Below are positions 1-7,815 of a stretch of DNA of 64,000 nt, in pieces (within the stretch, counting starts at the first letter, position 1; each line of letters begins with the position of its first letter). The DNA is from Bifidobacterium callitrichidarum. GTDB taxonomy: Bacteria; Actinomycetota; Actinomycetes; Actinomycetales; Bifidobacteriaceae. The notes beneath the pieces are model-generated. The model was not told the DNA's origin. It made no database searches and worked only from the letters and a program-made list of their open reading frames with translations. The stretch spans positions 1 through 64,000 of the forward strand of contig NZ_QFFM01000006.1 in assembly GCF_003129905.1 (NCBI RefSeq), read 5' to 3'. A program made the position numbers and the translations under genes.

Positions 1-141
1 CTCGGCAGCCCGGTCCAGCGCCCGATGGTCCACGGCCGCCACGAGGAGATCGCCCACCGCGTCAAGCACATGAGCGGTGAGACCGGTCGCGTGACCTTGG
101 ACGACGGCACCACCCGCGAGTGGTTCGAAGAGGCCAAGTAA
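1..141 (+). CDS. nrdD: Anaerobic ribonucleoside-triphosphate reductase, C-terminal end (partial)
   Basis: An open frame enters from the left edge and stops at the TAA at 139-141, giving 46 residues that begin LGSPVQRPMVHGRHEEIAHR. This matches my memory of the tail of class III (anaerobic, glycyl-radical) ribonucleotide reductase just after the RVCGYLG radical-glycine motif, which would lie immediately before the window. The enzyme reduces ribonucleoside triphosphates to deoxyribonucleotides under anaerobiosis. The identification is supported by the next gene on the same strand, nrdG, which encodes its radical-SAM activase. Only the extreme C-terminus is visible, so no catalytic residue can be checked here. 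Confidence 0.8.
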   Translation, partial: LGSPVQRPMVHGRHEEIAHRVKHMSGETGRVTLDDGTTREWFEEAK

Positions 142-167
142 CTACTGCTAACTACTGCGCGTGAGTC

Positions 168-282
168 GGCTCCCCTCTCCGAGGGGAGCTGTCAGCGAAG
201 CTGACTGAGGGGAGTCCTGCAATCGGGCGGGGTCTCCCCTCAGTCGCCTAGCGGCGACAGCTCCCCTCAGAGAGGGGAGCCT
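168..282. repeat. Interspersed palindromic repeat, two facing copies
   Basis: The nrdD-nrdG gap holds a GGCTCCCCTCTCCGAGGGGA unit followed by an AGCTGTCAGCGAAGCTGACT unit (169-217), then the same pattern in reverse orientation (234-281). Each copy can fold as GGCTCCCCT/AGGGGAGC plus an inner stem. The same pattern recurs at six other places in this window. There is no T-run, so it is not an obvious intrinsic terminator. Confidence 0.8.
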
Positions 283-311
283 GCGTGTTTTCGGCAAATA
301 CGGAGGTGGAC

Positions 312-1043
312 ATGTCGGGATTCCAAGAGACCGCGGCGCGCGAAATCAAGCGCCATGACTTTGCGGCAGGCGAGACCGGGCGAGGCCCCTCTGTACCATC
401 CCATGGCCTGGCCAACGATCCACGTGCCGGACAATGGGACGGCCGGCGCATGTCCAAGCGGATGATCGCCGATTACAAGACCTTCATCGTCACCGACGGC
501 GAGGGTGTGCGCAATTCCCTGTACGTCTCCGGCTGTCCGTTCCACTGTGTGGACTGCTTCAACGCCTCCATCTGGGATTTCCAGGCCGGCCATGAATACA
601 CCCAGAAGCTCGAGGACAAGATCATCGAGGATCTCCGGGCCCCGTGGGTGCAGGGCATCACGTTCCTCGGCGGCGAACCGATGCTCAACACCCCAGTGCT
701 GGTACCGCTCGCACAGCGCATTCGTGAGGAATTCGGCCACACCAAGGACATCTGGTGCTGGACCGGATACACATGGGAGGAGCTCATGCGCCCCGGAGAG
801 ACGCCGGACAAGCTCGAACTCCTGCATCTCATCGACATCCTTGTGGATGGCCGGTACTTGAAGGACCAGAAGAACTCCCTGCTGCAGTTCCGTGGATCCG
901 CCAACCAGCGCATCCTCGACGTGCCCAAGTCATTGGAGGCAGGCAAACCGGTGATCTGGGCCAAGCTCCATGACCAGGAGCGCGACATCCCAGAAATCTA
1001 CCTCAAGGACCGCGAGGCCGGCGAAGGTTCGCAGGCCTCGTGA
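312..1043 (+). CDS. nrdG: Anaerobic ribonucleoside-triphosphate reductase activating protein
   Basis: A 243-residue radical-SAM protein. The cluster motif CX3CX2C is visible as CPFHCVDC (Cys75, Cys79, Cys82), followed by a GGEP motif (TFLGGEPM) that binds the SAM amino group, as in NrdG and pyruvate formate-lyase activases. It generates the glycyl radical on NrdD, whose gene lies just upstream. The ATG at 312 is chosen because GGAGGTGG (302-309) sits directly before it; an in-frame ATG at 285 has no such site. The first ~50 residues before MIADYKTF are a longer leader than usual for the family. A strong hairpin terminator follows the stop. Confidence 0.93.
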   Translation: MSGFQETAAREIKRHDFAAGETGRGPSVPSHGLANDPRAGQWDGRRMSKRMIADYKTFIVTDGEGVRNSLYVSGCPFHCVDCFNASIWDFQAGHEYTQKLEDKIIEDLRAPWVQGITFLGGEPMLNTPVLVPLAQRIREEFGHTKDIWCWTGYTWEELMRPGETPDKLELLHLIDILVDGRYLKDQKNSLLQFRGSANQRILDVPKSLEAGKPVIWAKLHDQERDIPEIYLKDREAGEGSQAS

Positions 1044-1060
1044 CGATGGCGCGTTATCTT

Positions 1061-1113
1061 CGCCGAATCGCATAAAGGACAGCCCAGTGGACTGTCCTTT
1101 ATGCGATTCGGCG
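1061..1113. terminator. Terminator hairpin after nrdG
   Basis: Perfect 22-bp inverted repeat: arms 1061-1082 (begins CGCCGAATCGCATAAAGG) and 1092-1113, with a 9-nt loop. It lies between the nrdG stop and the convergent LacI gene. Because the arms are symmetric it could act in both directions. No long T-run follows. Confidence 0.75.
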
Positions 1114-1261
1114 CCTTCCCCTGGTGCGTCTCGATACCGCGCGCATCGTCACGACGCCTTCCGACGTCCTGAACCATATAAGGGGCGGTTCGGGAACGTC
1201 CGGTCTGATTTCCGCGGGTCTCCGGCGACACCATCGTGTGTAATGGAACACCAAAGGTGGC

Positions 1262-2314
1262 CTAATCGTAGGCATTCCAATCGATGGTTGTGGCGCGTCG
1301 CGTGATGCCTGCCGGCGCAATCAACTCGCATTGTGCATCACGGTCGCGATTGCCTTCGAGACGGTCGAAGAGCAGATCGGCGGCTCGTTCGGACAGCTGC
1401 TCAGGCGTGGTGGATACGTTGGTGACCTGCCATTCGAATGATGTTGCGGCGTAGTCCGAGCAGTACGACACCACGGAGACATCCTGTCCGGGAACCACAT
1501 CGTGTCGGCGCAACGTGCGCAGCAGCCATTCGGTCGGTTGAGGCTGACGGACGATGATGCCAAGCCGATCGTCGGCATGCAGCAGCAGTTGATCGACGGT
1601 CTTCTCAATGCCGGGCCAGCCTTCGCCGAGTCGTTGCACGATGGAAAATCCCAATCCACGTTCGTCCGCGCGCTGGTGCGCGGTGCTGTAGAACTCGTCG
1701 ACGAAGTTGTATTCATTCGGGTCGCTACCCAGTTGCGTACCGACCATCGTCACATGGTGATGCCCGGTGTCGGCGAGCTCATCCACGGCCAACAGTGCGG
1801 CTTTGCGGGCGTCGGCGTCCACGCAGTCCAGCCCGCGCGCGTTGGTCGCACGGCCCACGAGCGTGACGGGTTGGCTGAGTTCGGCGGCGATTGGGATGCG
1901 CGGGTCCTCACGGCTGACGTCCATGAGAATGAAGCCGTCACAGATTGATTTGCCGGCCATGCGCTTGAGCGCGGCCACGCCGTCATGCGTGGTGGTGAGG
2001 ATGACGTCGTAATCGCGTGCGCGTGCGCTGCGCACGATGGCATCGATGTACGGCGTGGTCTCATTGGCGTCGATCGTCTCGCTCATCTCTACGAACAGCG
2101 CGATGATGTTGGTACGGTTTGTCTTCAACGTGCGTGCGCCGGCGTTTGGCTGGTAGTTGAGCTTGCGCATCGCATCCTCGACCCGCCGTCGCGTCGCTTC
2201 GGACACGGTGTTCTTGCCGTTGATGACGAACGACACCGTGCTTTGGGATACGCCCGCCAGGGCGGCGACGTCCTTGCTGGTCGGTGGTCGGGTTCCGGCT
2301 TGTCTGGTGGTCAT
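1262..2314 (-). CDS. LacI-family transcriptional regulator
   Basis: A 350-residue protein of standard LacI/GalR length. The N-terminal helix-turn-helix reads TSKDVAALAGVSQSTVSFVI (from residue ~12) and the hinge helix region contains LNYQPNAGARTLKTNRT. The rest is a periplasmic-binding-protein-like effector domain (residues ~65-345). The start at 2314 is preceded by AAGAGGAC. It lies downstream of the GH31 gene on the same strand, and next to a divergent sugar ABC importer, so it most likely represses that GH31/importer locus in the absence of an oligosaccharide inducer. Matching palindromes at 4079-4090 and 4280-4291 are its probable operators. The effector cannot be deduced. Confidence 0.92.
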   Translation of the reverse strand: MTTRQAGTRPPTSKDVAALAGVSQSTVSFVINGKNTVSEATRRRVEDAMRKLNYQPNAGARTLKTNRTNIIALFVEMSETIDANETTPYIDAIVRSARARDYDVILTTTHDGVAALKRMAGKSICDGFILMDVSREDPRIPIAAELSQPVTLVGRATNARGLDCVDADARKAALLAVDELADTGHHHVTMVGTQLGSDPNEYNFVDEFYSTAHQRADERGLGFSIVQRLGEGWPGIEKTVDQLLLHADDRLGIIVRQPQPTEWLLRTLRRHDVVPGQDVSVVSYCSDYAATSFEWQVTNVSTTPEQLSERAADLLFDRLEGNRDRDAQCELIAPAGITRRATTIDWNAYD

Positions 2315-2384
2315 GAGGTCCTCTTGCGTTGTATTGCGGCGGGATGCGCCGGCGGTCGCGTCGTCGCCACGCCGCTATTCGATA

Positions 2385-2401
2385 TTAGCCCGTACGGCTA
2401 A
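2385..2401. promoter_or_regulatory. Inverted repeat upstream of lacI-family gene
   Basis: TTAGCC-N5-GGCTAA (2385-2390 and 2396-2401) with a central CCGTACGG lies about 70 bp upstream of the LacI-family start. It is a candidate autoregulatory operator or a site for another LacI-family regulator. It differs from the TAATACGTATTA palindromes near the importer. Confidence 0.4.
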
Positions 2402-2473
2402 CCCCTTATGCTGCCGGTCTCTTGGCTGGCTTTATCCGATCGACTGAGGGGATGGTCTTTGCGAGTCATGCGA

Positions 2474-4021
2474 TCAGCCTTCGCGCATGAAACGCGGCAG
2501 CCTGTCGAGCGGGCAAGGCGTGTCGATGACGGCAGGTCCCGCGATGATCCGCCCGTCGTCCCCACGCCATCGTCCTTCGGGAATCGATATTCGACGGGAG
2601 ACCGCATGGCGTTGCGTGCAGGGGGCGACGATGATGTCACTGCCCAGAAGGAACTGGTCGGTGACGGTATCCATGTCAGGGAAGTGGTAGGCCATCGGGC
2701 GGATGATAGGCTCGCCGGTTTGCGCCGCATGATCGGCAAGCCGAAGAATCGTCGGCAGGTATTCCTCGCGAATGGCCAATGCCTTGCGTACGGCTTCGAG
2801 ATGATCGGCGTCCAGCACGCGGGAGGGCGCGGTGGAGAACTGCATCATCGGGGAAAGCGCTGCGATCTGCGCGTAGCGGACGAAGAACTCCTGGTCCACG
2901 TCCGAATGCTTGGTGCTGTTGACTTCGCCGCCGCCGATCATATCGGGACAGACGAACGGCTGCCCGATCATGCCCTGTGCCAACATCTCCGGAATCAGCG
3001 AGCCGATGCCGTGCTCATCCCAGGCGGCGGGCTTGTCCTGAAGCCTTTGTGCGAGCGGCTGGCCGCCCATCTTCCAGCAGGCGCGGAACTCGTTGAACGG
3101 GTAGTGCACGCCGATGGCGGCCCACTGTTCGCACATGTCATTGGACGTCATCGGAGTGAACGGCAGATCGTCGTCGTGGAAGTCATACAGGTCGGCGCCG
3201 TCGAACTTGAAGCCGTCCACGCCGAGCTCGCACAGTGCGTCGAGCCGGCCGCGGATCCACTGCCGCGCTTCGGGGTTGCTCAGGTCGAGCACGGCGCTCA
3301 GACCGTTCCACCAGCGGCGGATGGCCGTGCGGCCGTGGCGATCGCGCAGCATGAGCCCACGCGCCTCGAGCTCGCGGAACACCGCGGAATCGGGGCTGAC
3401 GAACGGCACCAGCCAGACGATGACGTCGAATCCCTTGCCGTGCAACTGGCGGAGCATCTCCTGCGGATTCGGGAACGTGGATGGGTCGAAGGTCCAGGTT
3501 CCGTAGTCGGGGCTCCACTTGTCGTCGATCATCAACACGCCCGGGGGCATGTCGGCGGCCAGCATCGCGTCGGCGTAGGCAAGCACCGCCTGCTGGGTCG
3601 GGCGATAGGGCATTTCGATCCACGTGTTGTATTGCGGCTTGGCGAACATGGCCTTGGCGGGAGTCTCGCCGGACGGGGGGAAGTGGTTCCGGCTTGCGGC
3701 GAGGAAGGCGTCTCGCAACGTGCCGTCGCCATCGCCGTGCACGGTGACGGGATGATCGGCCTGCACGGTCAGGTGTTCGCCTTCAAAGGAGAATGCGAAC
3801 GGCTTGTCGCACCATATATACCGTCCGCAGGTGGAGACCAGCAATGGCGCGCTCTGGTTCGAGGCTTCGGGCAGTTGTCCGTCCTCGTGCTTCCAGGTGG
3901 CCAGGTCGCAGGAGAACGGCTGTGCGCCGAATGGCATGAGTCGGCCGTCCGCCGCGCGGCCTCCCCACCAGAGTTCATTGGGAAGAAGGTCGATTGTTGT
4001 GTATTGAGCCGTGTTGTTCAT
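2474..4021 (-). CDS. GH31 family glycoside hydrolase (MYORG-like subgroup)
   Basis: A 515-residue protein without signal peptide, so probably cytoplasmic. The TIM-barrel shows GH31 hallmarks: LMIDDKWSPDYGTWTFD on an early strand, the nucleophile motif DGFKFDGAD (Asp274), and VCPDMIGGGE (acid/base candidate Asp360). The FKFDGAD form resembles the subgroup containing MYORG and related alpha-galactosidases rather than the WxDMNE type of classical alpha-glucosidases, so specificity could be alpha-galactosyl or alpha-xylosyl; this is inference. The start at 4021 is preceded by GGAAAG. It is divergent from a sugar ABC importer and followed by a LacI regulator, suggesting it trims an imported oligosaccharide. 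Confidence 0.85.
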   Translation of the reverse strand: MNNTAQYTTIDLLPNELWWGGRAADGRLMPFGAQPFSCDLATWKHEDGQLPEASNQSAPLLVSTCGRYIWCDKPFAFSFEGEHLTVQADHPVTVHGDGDGTLRDAFLAASRNHFPPSGETPAKAMFAKPQYNTWIEMPYRPTQQAVLAYADAMLAADMPPGVLMIDDKWSPDYGTWTFDPSTFPNPQEMLRQLHGKGFDVIVWLVPFVSPDSAVFRELEARGLMLRDRHGRTAIRRWWNGLSAVLDLSNPEARQWIRGRLDALCELGVDGFKFDGADLYDFHDDDLPFTPMTSNDMCEQWAAIGVHYPFNEFRACWKMGGQPLAQRLQDKPAAWDEHGIGSLIPEMLAQGMIGQPFVCPDMIGGGEVNSTKHSDVDQEFFVRYAQIAALSPMMQFSTAPSRVLDADHLEAVRKALAIREEYLPTILRLADHAAQTGEPIIRPMAYHFPDMDTVTDQFLLGSDIIVAPCTQRHAVSRRISIPEGRWRGDDGRIIAGPAVIDTPCPLDRLPRFMREG

Positions 4022-4078
4022 AATCGGTCTTTCCTATGTGCAGTAAACATCTGACGCGGCTGCAGTGCCGCGTATATC

Positions 4079-4090
4079 TAATACGTATTA
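4079..4090. promoter_or_regulatory. Putative LacI operator (GH31 side)
   Basis: TAATACGTATTA is a perfect 12-bp palindrome with a central CG, the usual form of LacI-family operators. It is near the start of the GH31 gene. Confidence 0.6.
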
Positions 4091-4279
4091 TTACGACGAA
4101 GGTACCGATTTACAAATTCCGGCGTGGCGTGATTTCTTGCGGGTAGCCCGGAGGGTAATTGCTGTGCTGTCTGACGTCAAATAATGGCTTTATTGTGAGG
4201 TTTCATGTGAATGATGTTATTGCGACACGCCGCTTTGCCGCCTTTGCCCCTTGGTGGCATACTGAAGTCACGTAGTTAC

Positions 4280-4291
4280 TCATACGTATTA
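4280..4291. promoter_or_regulatory. Putative LacI operator (importer side)
   Basis: TCATACGTATTA differs at one base from the 4079 palindrome and keeps the ATACGTAT core. The two sites are about 201 bp apart, which would permit DNA looping by a LacI-type tetramer. Confidence 0.55.
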
Positions 4292-4403
4292 ACAAATCAA
4301 GACGGTGCACAATGGAGGGGCATAGTGGCCCCGAGGTTCGAGCCGAACTTGATTAACGTTCTTGGCGACACCAAAGCGGGTGCCGCAGGAAGGAAGAAGA
4401 ATC

Positions 4404-5648
4404 ATGAAGTTCTCCAAGACCATCATCGCAGCCGTAGCAGCAGCGGCGATGATCGTTCCTCTGGCCGCATGCGGTAGCGGAACAGCTGATTCCGGCAAAA
4501 CCACCATCACCTACTTCTCGTGGAACAACGAGAATCAGGTCAAGCCCATCATCGAGGCCTTCGAGAAAGCCAATCCCGATATTAAGGTCGATCTGAGCAC
4601 CGCACAGGGCGAAGCCGCCGATTACGCGCAGACGCTGACCACACGTGCCGCAGGAAATCAGCTGCCCGATGTGTTCCACATGTCCATCGAGACGCGCAAT
4701 GAAGTGCTGGACGCCGGATTGGCCAAGGATTTGACTAATGAGCCGTTCATGGATTCCATTCCGGACACCAATAAGGACCTCTATACCCGTGACGGCAAGG
4801 TCTATGGCATGAGCCCCACCGCATGGGTCGGCGTCATTGTATATAACAAAGACCTGCTCAAGCAGGTGGGATACGATTCCGTGCCTGAGACGATCGATGA
4901 GTTCTGTGAGTTGGGCAAGAAACTGCAGGCTGCGGGAATCACGCCGTACATGGACGATCCGACCGTCGTTTCCGGCTCGTTCCAGCCGATGCTTGGCGGC
5001 TACTACGCCAAGCAGGGCATCGATACCAGCGAATGGCCGGAAATGGGCGAAGGCGGAAGCTTCGAAAAGCAGTGGACCCCGATCATCAAGGAATGGCAGA
5101 AGCTCATCGACTCCGGCACCATGCCCAAGGAGGTCGTGGGCGTGAACAACGACCAGATCAAGCAGCAATTCATGACCGGCCAGCTGGCCATGTTCCGTTC
5201 CGGCCCGTGGGACTTCCCTGATCTGAACTCCTCCGGCGTCGACTACGCCACCGCCCCGTTCCCCGCGGTGGAAGGCGGCGAACCGTACGTGGGCGGTGGT
5301 CCGGACTCCCCGTTCGCCATCTCCTCGAAGATCGATGGCGATAAGCTCAAGGCTGCCGAGAAGTTCCTTGCCTTCATGAATTCCGAAGAGGGACTCAAAC
5401 TCGAGGAAAAGAACATCGGTCAGATTTCCGTCTCCTCCGAATACGCCGCCGATGTGGCTCCGCAGCTGCAGGACATCTACGACGAGTACGTGACCACCGG
5501 CAAGTACTACTGGACCAACTGGTCCCAGAACGGCAACGTGATGGCCACGGAAATGACCTCCCAATGGCAGCTGCTCATCCAGGGCAGTACGGACGCCGCT
5601 TCGGTGGCCAAGCACATGGACGAGACCTGGAAGGCCAACGCCAAGTAA
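4404..5648 (+). CDS. Sugar ABC transporter substrate-binding lipoprotein
   Basis: A 414-residue extracellular binding protein of the family-1 (maltose-binding-like) type. Residues 1-22 form a signal with lipobox PLAACGSG, so the mature protein is lipid-anchored at Cys. The body starts TTITYFSWNNENQVKPIIEA, typical of oligosaccharide-binding proteins in bifidobacteria. The ATG at 4404 is chosen because AGGAAGGAAG precedes it and because it gives a proper signal peptide; an upstream in-frame ATG at 4362 would spoil it. It is first in an operon with two permeases and a GH43 enzyme. The ATPase is not encoded here; bifidobacteria often use a shared MsiK-type ATPase encoded elsewhere. Confidence 0.93.
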   Translation: MKFSKTIIAAVAAAAMIVPLAACGSGTADSGKTTITYFSWNNENQVKPIIEAFEKANPDIKVDLSTAQGEAADYAQTLTTRAAGNQLPDVFHMSIETRNEVLDAGLAKDLTNEPFMDSIPDTNKDLYTRDGKVYGMSPTAWVGVIVYNKDLLKQVGYDSVPETIDEFCELGKKLQAAGITPYMDDPTVVSGSFQPMLGGYYAKQGIDTSEWPEMGEGGSFEKQWTPIIKEWQKLIDSGTMPKEVVGVNNDQIKQQFMTGQLAMFRSGPWDFPDLNSSGVDYATAPFPAVEGGEPYVGGGPDSPFAISSKIDGDKLKAAEKFLAFMNSEEGLKLEEKNIGQISVSSEYAADVAPQLQDIYDEYVTTGKYYWTNWSQNGNVMATEMTSQWQLLIQGSTDAASVAKHMDETWKANAK

Positions 5649-5750
5649 CGCGATTGGTGTGAATGCGCAATCAAAGCGAATGCGCAAATCAGCGGCGACC
5701 GGTTCTCTGGGTGCTGGGTTTTCCGCACTTCAGTGCCAGCCGCCGCTCCG

Positions 5751-5810
5751 GTCGGGGCGAATCTCCTGACGATTCTCCTCTTCTCTGCGCCTCGAAAGTT
5801 TCGCCCCGAC
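5751..5810 (+). other. Intercistronic stem after the binding-protein gene
   Basis: GTCGGGGCGAA (5751-5761) pairs exactly with TTCGCCCCGAC (5800-5810). It lies in the 190-bp gap between the binding-protein stop and the first permease. Such stems commonly raise binding-protein mRNA levels over permease mRNA by stabilising or terminating; that role is inferred. Confidence 0.5.
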
Positions 5811-5838
5811 GCACTCCTTATGGAAAGGCAATAAAGAC

Positions 5839-6825
5839 ATGACGGCACAAACATGCAACCCCGCAATGATGCGGCAGTCCGACAGCAGCGGCGACGCCAA
5901 GGTCGGTGGACGCGATGGCGTCCGCAAGACGCCGTGGTACAAGACCCGCGGATTCGTTGAATCGGCATCGTCCACCGGATTCCTGATCCCCGTCCTCGCG
6001 GTGTTCGTCGTGCTGACGCTGATCCCCTTGATCCAGACGGTGTATTACTCCTTTACCGACTACACCGGATTCAACCCCAATGTGAATTTCGTCGGATTCG
6101 ACAACTACCGCAAGGTGTTCACTGATCCCTCCCTGCTGGTGGGCCTGGGATTCACCATCCTGTTCGCGCTCGCCACCACGCTGATCACCACGATTATCGC
6201 CATTCCTCTGGCGGTGCTGCTCAACACGAAGTTCTACGGCCGCTCGTTCGCCCGCTCCCTGTTCTTCTTCTTGGGCGTCCCCTCGCTGATCGTGCTGGGT
6301 ATGGTGTGGAGCTTCATCCTCTCCCCGCTCAAGACGGGCGCGCTCAATTCCGTGCTGGTGTCGATGGGACTGGATTCCGTACCGTGGCTGGCCAATGAGA
6401 CCTTGGCTCGTGGCTGTGTGATTTTCGTGGCCATCTGGGCTGCTGTGGGTTGGCATGCCACGCTGTATCTGGCGTATCTGCAGGCGATTCCCGCAGACCT
6501 TTACGAGCAGGCCGCCGTCGACGGTGCCAGCGGATTCCAGAAGTTCATTCACATCACCCTGCCGCAGCTCATTCCCGGAATTGTGGTCTCCACGTTCCTG
6601 CTCATCACCAACGGCCTGAAGGTGTACGACCTGCCCTTCGGCATGACCAAGGGTGGCCCCGGATATTCCACCAACACCATCACCCAGGCGATCATCGTCC
6701 ATGGTATTTCGCAGTCGCAGTACGGTCTCGGTTCGGCGCTGGCGGTGCTGTTCACGCTGGCATGTCTGATCGTGGTTCTCGGGCAGACGGCTCTCACCAG
6801 CGCCATCTCTAGGAGGTTCGCGTAA
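5839..6825 (+). CDS. Sugar ABC transporter permease (MalF-type)
   Basis: A 328-residue inner-membrane protein with a ~45-residue cytoplasmic head, then six hydrophobic segments beginning at SSTGFLIPVLAVFVVLTLIP. The EAA-loop that docks the ATPase reads EQAAVDGASGFQKFIHITLP near residue 225. It forms the transmembrane channel with the next gene product. GGAAAGG lies about ten bases before the ATG. The stop TAA (6823-6825) is separated by one base from the next ATG, showing translational coupling. Confidence 0.93.
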   Translation: MTAQTCNPAMMRQSDSSGDAKVGGRDGVRKTPWYKTRGFVESASSTGFLIPVLAVFVVLTLIPLIQTVYYSFTDYTGFNPNVNFVGFDNYRKVFTDPSLLVGLGFTILFALATTLITTIIAIPLAVLLNTKFYGRSFARSLFFFLGVPSLIVLGMVWSFILSPLKTGALNSVLVSMGLDSVPWLANETLARGCVIFVAIWAAVGWHATLYLAYLQAIPADLYEQAAVDGASGFQKFIHITLPQLIPGIVVSTFLLITNGLKVYDLPFGMTKGGPGYSTNTITQAIIVHGISQSQYGLGSALAVLFTLACLIVVLGQTALTSAISRRFA

Positions 6826-6826
6826 T

Positions 6827-7669
6827 ATGAACAAGCTCAAGCCAAGCACCAGAGCGAAGATCGGCGTGTGGGTGCGCACGATCCTCATCAACGCCGTGGC
6901 AATCATCATGGCGCTCCCGCTGTACTACATCATCGTCAACTCGTTCAAGACCTCCATCGACATGGCGAAGTCTCCGTTCGGATTGCCTGAGACATGGTCC
7001 ATCCAGAACTACATCGACACTTTCGCTAACCTACCGATCGCCCGAAGCTTTCTGAACTCGCTGATCGTCACGGTCGTGGCGGTGTTCCTTCAGCTGTTCA
7101 TCGGTTCCCTGGCCGCATACGGCATGATTCTGCGTAAAAGCTGGTTCACTGCCGGAGTCGGCGCCGTGCTGATGATAGCCTTCTGCATCCCGTTGCAGGC
7201 CACGCTGATCCCGCAGTACCGCATGGAAGCCAATCTCCATCTCGTCAACACATTGTGGGGCCTGATTGCGCTGTATCTGGTCAACTCGATTTTCTGCTAC
7301 TTCCTGATCGTCGGATACATGCGAAAGCTGCCGATGGAGGTGCTGGAAGCGGCGCGCATCGACGGTGCCGGCCCGTTCAAAATTTACTACAAGATCGTCC
7401 TTCCGATGATCACACCGATTCTGGCGACCGTGGTCGTGTTTCAGACGCTGTCCACGTGGAACGACTTCCTGCAGCCGAATGTGTTCCTGTCCTCCACGGA
7501 CAATCGCACAATCATCCTGCAGGTGTTCAACTCCATGAGCCAGTTCACCACCAACTGGCCGGCGTTCATGGCCATCACGGTGATCGCGCTGGTTCCGGTG
7601 TTCGTCTTCTTCATCTTCTGCCAGAAGTGGATTGTGTCCGGCCTGGTGGCTGGATCGGTGAAGGGGTGA
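6827..7669 (+). CDS. Sugar ABC transporter permease (MalG-type)
   Basis: A 280-residue permease with six predicted membrane helices and an EAA motif EAARIDGAGPFKIYYKIVLP around residue 172. It begins one base after the previous stop and pairs with that permease. The length and short N-terminus fit the MalG class. The operon partners indicate uptake of an oligosaccharide that is then attacked by the downstream GH43 enzyme. Confidence 0.93.
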   Translation: MNKLKPSTRAKIGVWVRTILINAVAIIMALPLYYIIVNSFKTSIDMAKSPFGLPETWSIQNYIDTFANLPIARSFLNSLIVTVVAVFLQLFIGSLAAYGMILRKSWFTAGVGAVLMIAFCIPLQATLIPQYRMEANLHLVNTLWGLIALYLVNSIFCYFLIVGYMRKLPMEVLEAARIDGAGPFKIYYKIVLPMITPILATVVVFQTLSTWNDFLQPNVFLSSTDNRTIILQVFNSMSQFTTNWPAFMAITVIALVPVFVFFIFCQKWIVSGLVAGSVKG

Positions 7670-7815
7670 TTCGGAACGGGATTGGTCCGTGCGGTTTTCC
7701 GGAACCATCCCGCGCATGATCGATTCCATTTCAGAGCAGCGCCTCTCTGGTGTGTGCCGTTCGACGGTGTCGACGGTGCTGCCGGAGGGGTGCCTTGCTT
7801 TCAAGGAGAGTGGCT

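Larger units (their letters stand above)
4022..4403. promoter_or_regulatory. Divergent regulatory region between GH31 and ABC importer
   Basis: This 382-bp stretch has no convincing gene. It carries two copies of the same palindrome (4079-4090 and 4280-4291), about 57 bp from the GH31 start and 112 bp from the binding-protein start. It is more AT-rich than the flanking genes. I could not place -35 and -10 boxes with confidence. Confidence 0.6.
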
